From the NCBI GenBank assembly GCA_964058845.1, contig CAXKVR010000181.1, positions 1 through 64,000 of the forward strand: 64,000 bases of DNA, written 5' to 3'. A program made the translations under genes and the position numbers. Shown piece by piece: positions 59,201 to 64,000 of the stretch. The stretch is from Carex sylvatica (taxonomy: Eukaryota > Streptophyta > Magnoliopsida > Poales > Cyperaceae). Below the pieces are notes generated by a model. That model was not told the origin of the DNA, ran no database searches, and worked only from the letters and a program-made list of their open reading frames with translations. How positions within the stretch are numbered: the stretch's first letter is position 1; each line of letters opens with the position of its first letter.

Positions 59201-60363
59201 AGTGCTTTCCATTTTGAAAAGAAATGGTAAATAAACTATATATTAAAGAGAAAATACAAACTGAACTGACAAAAGAAATTCATTGAATGTATATCAGTAT
59301 TTTGTAGCTCGGAGTTGGTGTTCTGCAAACAAATTTGGTTTATCTGTGTCAATTCATGTAACCTGTTAGCAAGGAATTTGGTAGAATGTGGTCTCACTTA
59401 TGAGTTGATCAGCTGAAGAACTGCAACCATATCAAGTATATTGGAAGGGCTAGTATATGATTCAGCAGCAGCAGTTAAAGCATATTGATCAGCAGAAGCA
59501 GTGCAAGCATATGATTCAAGATTATGAGAAGCGTCTATACGTGTACTCATCGAATAGGTAAATTAAGATGTTTTTTGTTTCTAATTCAGATAAATCTATT
59601 TTATGAAATCTTTGTCAACATGTACTATCCTTTTCTCGATGAGCTCTCCTAATTTTGGTCATGTTTCAGAATTGATATATAACATAGTCTGTCTATGTTG
59701 GGAACTGGATAAATTTAGCATATCAATATAAACAAAAATTAATTCCTCTTAATTTAATGTGATTTTTATATATTACTTTTTCATGCATTTTTTATTAACA
59801 TCAACCAAAAAAAAACTGTAACAAATACTTTCTCATGACCAAATTTGCAAAACTCTGAATGCCTATATTTTAAAGTACCAAAGACTGCAATAGATCACAT
59901 ACAATTGATGTCCCTAAATTCTTAAGTAGCTTTAATTTTTCACATATTGTAACTAATTTTAGTTTCATTTTCTTTTCTAAAATAATAAGCGTCCTCAATT
60001 ATAACAGCTAATTAAAAATAAGTAATGATATTTCATCATATTGCCATCAAATTAGTAATATCCATGTTTTTGGTATGACATAAATGAATGCATCATTTTT
60101 TGGTTTCTAATTTTTGTCTCTCAATTGAGCATATTAATATTTTCATGAAACTGTGATCGCCTTGCATCTCCACCCCAAACCAAACAATCAAACGCAGTCC
60201 CCATTTTTTATACTTTTGTACTATTTTTTTCTTATAATATTTTCTATCTTTCACCCTGCCTCTGTGGTTTTTGAATCCTTTGCCTCCCTGCACATAGCCA
60301 AAAGATGAGCATTCCAAATATCATTTCTTGGTTTCGAAACCAAACAACCAACAGGTACCATCT
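56222..60363. other. No supported gene; decayed repeats
   Basis: A GGAGGGGTGTCAAGGGCACC start at about 56320 and TACGGGTAAGG-type repeats to about 56735 suggest a worn hAT element without firm ends. A GC-richer patch at 57950-58600 has open frames in both directions (His/Gln/Asn-rich on the minus strand) but no recognisable domain. The rest is AT-rich. Confidence 0.35.
59368..59465 (+). repeat. Diverged copy of the 54.7-kb exon-like segment
   Basis: TAGCAAGGAATTTGGTAGAAT, GATCAGCTGAAGAACTGCAA and TTGGAAGGGCTAGTA parallel TTGCAAGGAATTTGGTGAG, GACCAGCTGAGACAGTGAC and TTGGAAAGGCTAGTA at 54705-54825 in the same order, with gaps and lost frame. This indicates segment duplication or a dispersed repeat. 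Confidence 0.45.
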
Positions 60364-60579
60364 TTGTTCTCTTCCTAATAGAGTTAGTTAGAAAGAGTTA
60401 GTTAGTGGCATTCTTGTAATATCCAAATGAGACAACAACAGAATCGGTTAGGATTAGTTTACTGATTACTATGCTATTGTCTATAAATAGAGCTGTGGCT
60501 CCCAAATGTAAAGTAATATTATTTTCAATGAAATACAAGTCTTGATCTTTCAATTCTCTCTTTTATGTTACTGTCTATA

Positions 60580-60592
60580 TGGTATCAGAGCC
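60580..60592 (+). promoter_or_regulatory. Primer-binding site for initiator tRNA-Met
   Basis: TGGTATCAGAGCC matches the standard copia primer-binding site, directly before the gag ATG at 60593. It marks the inner edge of the 5' LTR. Confidence 0.85.
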
Positions 60593-61445
60593 ATGGAGGC
60601 TGATCCATTGGCTAATTTCTCTTCTTCCGCCATTTCTACCCCTCCATCTAGCACCCCAGATCATCCACTGGTGATTCTCAACCTCCCTATTTCCACAAAA
60701 TTAGATCAAGACAATTACCTGTCATGGCAGTCGCAGATCGTTCCACTTCTTCACGCTTATGGTCTTTATCGGTTTCTTGAAGCTACTCCGCCATCTCTAA
60801 CTTTTCTCACTGCGAATGGTGTTTCTCAGACTAATCCTGTCTATCTCCCATGGTATAAGCAAGATCAAATGCTACTCGGTTGGCTTCGCTCCTCTCTTAC
60901 TTGCGAAATTCTCTCTCAGGTCGTCTCTGCTAAGACGTCAGCTGACCTGTGGTAGATTCTTCAATGATCTTTTTCTGCCACGTCCAGGGCTCGTCTTTTA
61001 GAGCTTCGGCGGAAGGTTCAAACCACCACCAAGAACGGATCTTCCTGCCTCGAGTACATTCAGAAACTCCGAGCCGTGGCTGACGAACTTGCCTTCATCG
61101 GCGAACCTGTCTCTGACGAGGATCTCCAAATGTATGTCCTTCAAGGTTTGAGCTCTGAGTATGATCCTCTCGTGATTACAGTTCAGACTGCTCCGCCTCG
61201 TTCCAGCCGACCTCACGGCTCTTATCTACAGCCAGGAGGCCCGCCTTCTTCTCTCTCTGCACGCTGTTGGCGATTCTCTTCCTTCTTCTCACAATCCGAC
61301 TGCACTCTATAACACCAAATCGGGTCCAAACTATTCTCGATCCAATAGAGGTCACCAGCGCTTCAACTCTTCTCAATCACAGCAACAGTACCAGCGGCCC
61401 AAAGCCGGATTACTCCACTCAGAGAGCTACTCGGCCCAACCCTGA
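60593..61445 (+). pseudogene. Copia gag, broken
   Basis: Starts MEADPLANFSSSAISTPPSS and carries the UBN2/gag pattern LDQDNYLSWQSQIVPLLHAY, then YLPWYKQDQMLLGWLRSSL. TAG at 60953-60955 and a TGA five codons later interrupt it, after which the same frame continues (SRARLLELRRKVQTTTKNG, YIQKLRAVADELAFIGEPV, LQGLSSEYDPLVI). Near 61200 the frame changes (ADLTALIYSQEARLL). Gag forms the virus-like particle of the element in the cytoplasm. Confidence 0.88.
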
Positions 61446-64000
61446 CAGAGAGGTTACTTGTCAAATTTTCTACAAAAAAGGCCATCAGGCCCGCAACTGC
61501 TGGTACCGATCTGATCTAGTGAAGTATCCAAAGCAGCCACCTGGTTTTCAAGCCAATTTAGCTCAGCCTATGTCACAATTTCAAGCCAACAGTGCTCATA
61601 CTGTCTCCACCAGTTCGGGCACTGATTGGTATCTCAACTCGGGCGCAACTCACCATGTCACCAATGATTTCAACAACCTTGCCACCTTCTTGCCATATGA
61701 GGGCGGTGACAAACTTCAAGTTGGTAATGGTGCGGGTATGATCATTTCTCACATTGGTTCATCTTCTCTAAAATTTTTGAATTACACGATCTCTCTAAAT
61801 GAAGTCTTATTTGTCCCGTCCTTCACCAAAAATCTTGTGAGTCTATCGAGATTATTGAAAGATAATTGCATTCTCATTGAGTTTATCTCTAATGTTTGTG
61901 TAATTAAGGAGCGCCGCACCATGAGGACACTTTTTCAAGTCAAGGTTGACCATGGTCTCTACCCTTTACCCCTTCAACCAAAACCGCAAGCTTTCTTTAG
62001 TGAGCATACATCCATCGACACTTGGCATGCTCGTCTCGGCCACCCTTCCTCCATGACTACTCACAAGATTTTACATAACTTTTCTTTACCTTGTACTAGA
62101 AATAAAATGACAATGTGTCACGATTGTGTTGTAGCAAAATCGCATAAACTACATTTTCTTTCTAGTTCTTCTTCTTCTTCTTCTTCTTTTCCATTAGAGA
62201 TCGTGTACTCGGATCTTTGGGGACCCGCATCTTTACTTTCTACTAACGGTTTTCGTTATTACATTTTGTTTGTTGATGATTACTCACGATATACTTGGCT
62301 CTATTTCTTGCATTCCAAGGATGAGGTTTTTCATGTCTTCTCCTCTTTTAAAAGTCAAGTCGAAAACCTCCTCCAACGCACAATTAAGATCCTCCGAATG
62401 GATGGTGGCACCGAATACAAGCCGATTTCTTGTGCTTTTCCTTTGCTCATTCACCAAACGACTTGTCCGTATACCCCGCAATAAAATGGGGTTTCGGAAC
62501 GCAAGCATCGTCATGTCATAGAACTCTCTCTTGCTAATATGGCCCATGCCTCCATTCCCGCACGGTTTTGGGATGACATCTTTTCAAGTGTGGTATACTT
62601 GATTAATCGTCAACCCTCGAAAAGTGACTCTTCTTCTCCTTTCTTTAATCTTTTTGGTAAAAATCCCGATTACTCCATCTTACGGGTCTTGGGTTGTTTG
62701 TGCTTTCCTTACATTCACCCGTATAACAATCACAAGTTACAACCTCGTTCCAAGCCGTGCATATTTCTTGGCTATCCCATTTCTCAAAAAGGTTATAAAT
62801 GTCTACACATTGAAACTAATAAACTGTTCATTTCTAGACATGTAATTTTTGACGAAATTCAGTTCGCTTTCAAGCAAAATCTCTCAGGTTCGAATTCAGT
62901 CTCCCAGTCCCTGCCTCTGTTGGAGAACTGGTTGCCTCATATTCAACCTCCTGTTGCATCTGGTGAAATACCACACTGCAGCCACTCTTCAGCTACCATA
63001 GTGGATCCAGGTCAGCCCATACCTTCTATTTCGGTAGCATCTGCACCATTCAATGCTGATTCGCCTCTTCCTAGTGGTACCCAGATTATTTCGGGTCCTT
63101 GTCAGGTTGCACCAGATTCGACACCTTCTTGTATTACAGTGGATCTGTTCCTGATTGGTTCCATCCCTATTTCGGGTACTACCTCCTCTGCACCGGATTC
63201 GAGCCCTCTCCTCTCTCTTCCCAGGCGTGTTTCTCCCACTTCGCGTCCAACCTCTCTTGCACCGGATCCTACCCTCCCTCTCACTTACTCTCGACGGCCT
63301 CCTACTACTCCGCATGCTCCACCCTCTGCAGCTGATCCGAAACAGCTTCAAGCCTACAATCGACGCGCCAAAACAGGAATTCCTTCCAGAGAACAGCTGG
63401 TTTTGACTGAGAGCCCATCTAATGACCAAATTATCACTTCTCAGCCTATTTCCTCCCAATCCAAGCACTCCATGATTACAAGGAGTCGTGCTTCTCCTTC
63501 TATCTCTAATCCAAGTGCTTTATTGAGCAAATCTTCCCTTGATGTCGAGCCCAAAACATACAACCAAGCAAAAGTTCATGCCCATTGGATTGATGCTATG
63601 ACCAAGGAACACAAGGCACTTCTTGACAACCAAACCTGGGATCTCATACCTTCTTCTCCTACTTACAATGTTGTTGGGTGTAAGTGGGTTTACAAGATCA
63701 AGAGGCGCGCGGATGGCTCCCTTGAGCGTTACAAGGCCCGACTCGTTGTCAAAGGCTTCCATCAAGAGGAAGGTATCGATTTCTTTGAGACATATAGCCC
63801 GGTGGTTCGTCCTACCACGATTCGCCTTGTTCTTACCATTGCTCTCACCAAAGGATGGTCTCTTCGCCAATTGGACGTCCAAAATGCATTCCTTCATGGC
63901 AATCTCCACGAGACGGTTTATATGACCCAACCTCCCGGGTTTGTCGATACAACCAAGTCCAATTACGTGTGTCGACTCAACAAAGCCATTTATGGTTTGA
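61446..64000 (+). pseudogene. Copia pol: protease, integrase, reverse transcriptase (partial)
   Basis: One frame from about 61446: zinc knuckle with a lost cysteine (CQIFYKKGHQARNC), then protease with NSGATHHVT where DSGA is normal, so the catalytic Asp is replaced by Asn. Next come the integrase zinc-finger part (WHARLGHPSSMTTHK, CHDCVVAKSHK) and its catalytic core (VYSDLWGPA, FVDDYSRYTWLYF, DGGTEY: D, D, E kept), broken by TAA 62482-62484 before [11 protein letters not shown]. The same frame goes on to the end of the window with reverse transcriptase ([51 protein letters not shown]). A Ser run (about nine codons near 62165) lies between the integrase parts. Only one stop in about 2.5 kb points to fairly recent decay. 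Confidence 0.9.

Larger units (their letters stand above)
60364..64000 (+). mobile_element. Ty1/copia LTR retrotransposon, 5' LTR to reverse transcriptase (runs off window)
   Basis: A 5' LTR of roughly 200 bp (limits uncertain; TATAAATAGAG at about 60482) is followed by a primer-binding site TGGTATCAGAGCC complementary to initiator tRNA-Met (60580-60592), then gag, protease, integrase and the start of reverse transcriptase in copia order. Two stops in gag, frameshifts near 61200 and 61270-61440, and a stop in integrase make it non-autonomous. The RNase H part and 3' LTR lie beyond 64000. Confidence 0.92.

Noticed and set aside
1..64000. tRNA, rRNA or other structured RNA genes
   Set aside because: No cloverleaf with correct A and B boxes or rRNA core was recognised; the only B-box-like word lies in the SINE-like insert near 48045.

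Overview
This is eukaryotic nuclear DNA from a flowering plant, most likely a monocot. The genes have spliceosomal introns and plant-specific families: F-box/FBD-LRR, a CC-type NLR, MATH-BTB, a two-domain EUL lectin, LSI2 and strictosidine-synthase-like. The EUL type and the style of the NLR and MATH-BTB proteins point to a monocot, but I cannot name the species. The DNA between genes is AT-rich and packed with nested transposons. It holds nothing prokaryotic: no operon, CRISPR array or attachment site.

Layout. 1-1259 is the 3' end of an F-box/FBD-type gene. 1.9-3.5 kb is a long-TIR element containing two foldback MITEs and AT minisatellites. 4.4-6.5 kb holds isolated exon remnants (peroxisomal multifunctional protein, perhaps shikimate kinase). 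9.9-14.3 kb is a broken CC-NLR with a fresh 333-bp duplication in its LRR. 16.65-23.35 kb (minus) is a complete 12-exon EME1 endonuclease-subunit gene, which I could reassemble in phase from start to stop (581 aa). 23.4-27.6 kb is a cluster of palindromes, MITEs and hAT-type elements. 27.8-28.9 kb is an intact intronless MATH-BTB gene. 31.4-33.1 kb (minus) is a two-domain EUL lectin gene. 34.7-35.15 kb is an LSI2-like pseudogene between inverted repeats. 39.9-42.55 kb (minus) is a 5'-truncated LINE with poly(A) and target-site duplication. 43.6-44.8 kb is a foldback of about 1.17 kb. 44.9-47.1 kb is a strictosidine-synthase-like pseudogene, followed at once by a second LINE remnant. 49.7-50.9 kb is a small two-exon gene for an acidic-tailed, probably plastid, protein. 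51.0-53.8 kb is a three-level transposon nest, followed by a SINE-like insert and a third truncated LINE with TSD. From about 60.4 kb to the window end runs a decayed Ty1/copia retrotransposon.

Genes that look functional: EME1 homologue, MATH-BTB, EUL lectin (one exon border uncertain), the 130-aa plastid-like protein and possibly the F-box/FBD gene. The NLR, LSI2, strictosidine-synthase-like and all retrotransposon reading frames carry stops or frameshifts. The genes show no functional link to one another. The window's main story is transposon nesting, gene decay and segment duplication. The best leads are the triple in-frame splice donor of EME1, the nested element at 51-54 kb, the MULE-like foldback family whose termini contain a second hairpin, and the boxed LSI2 fragment.
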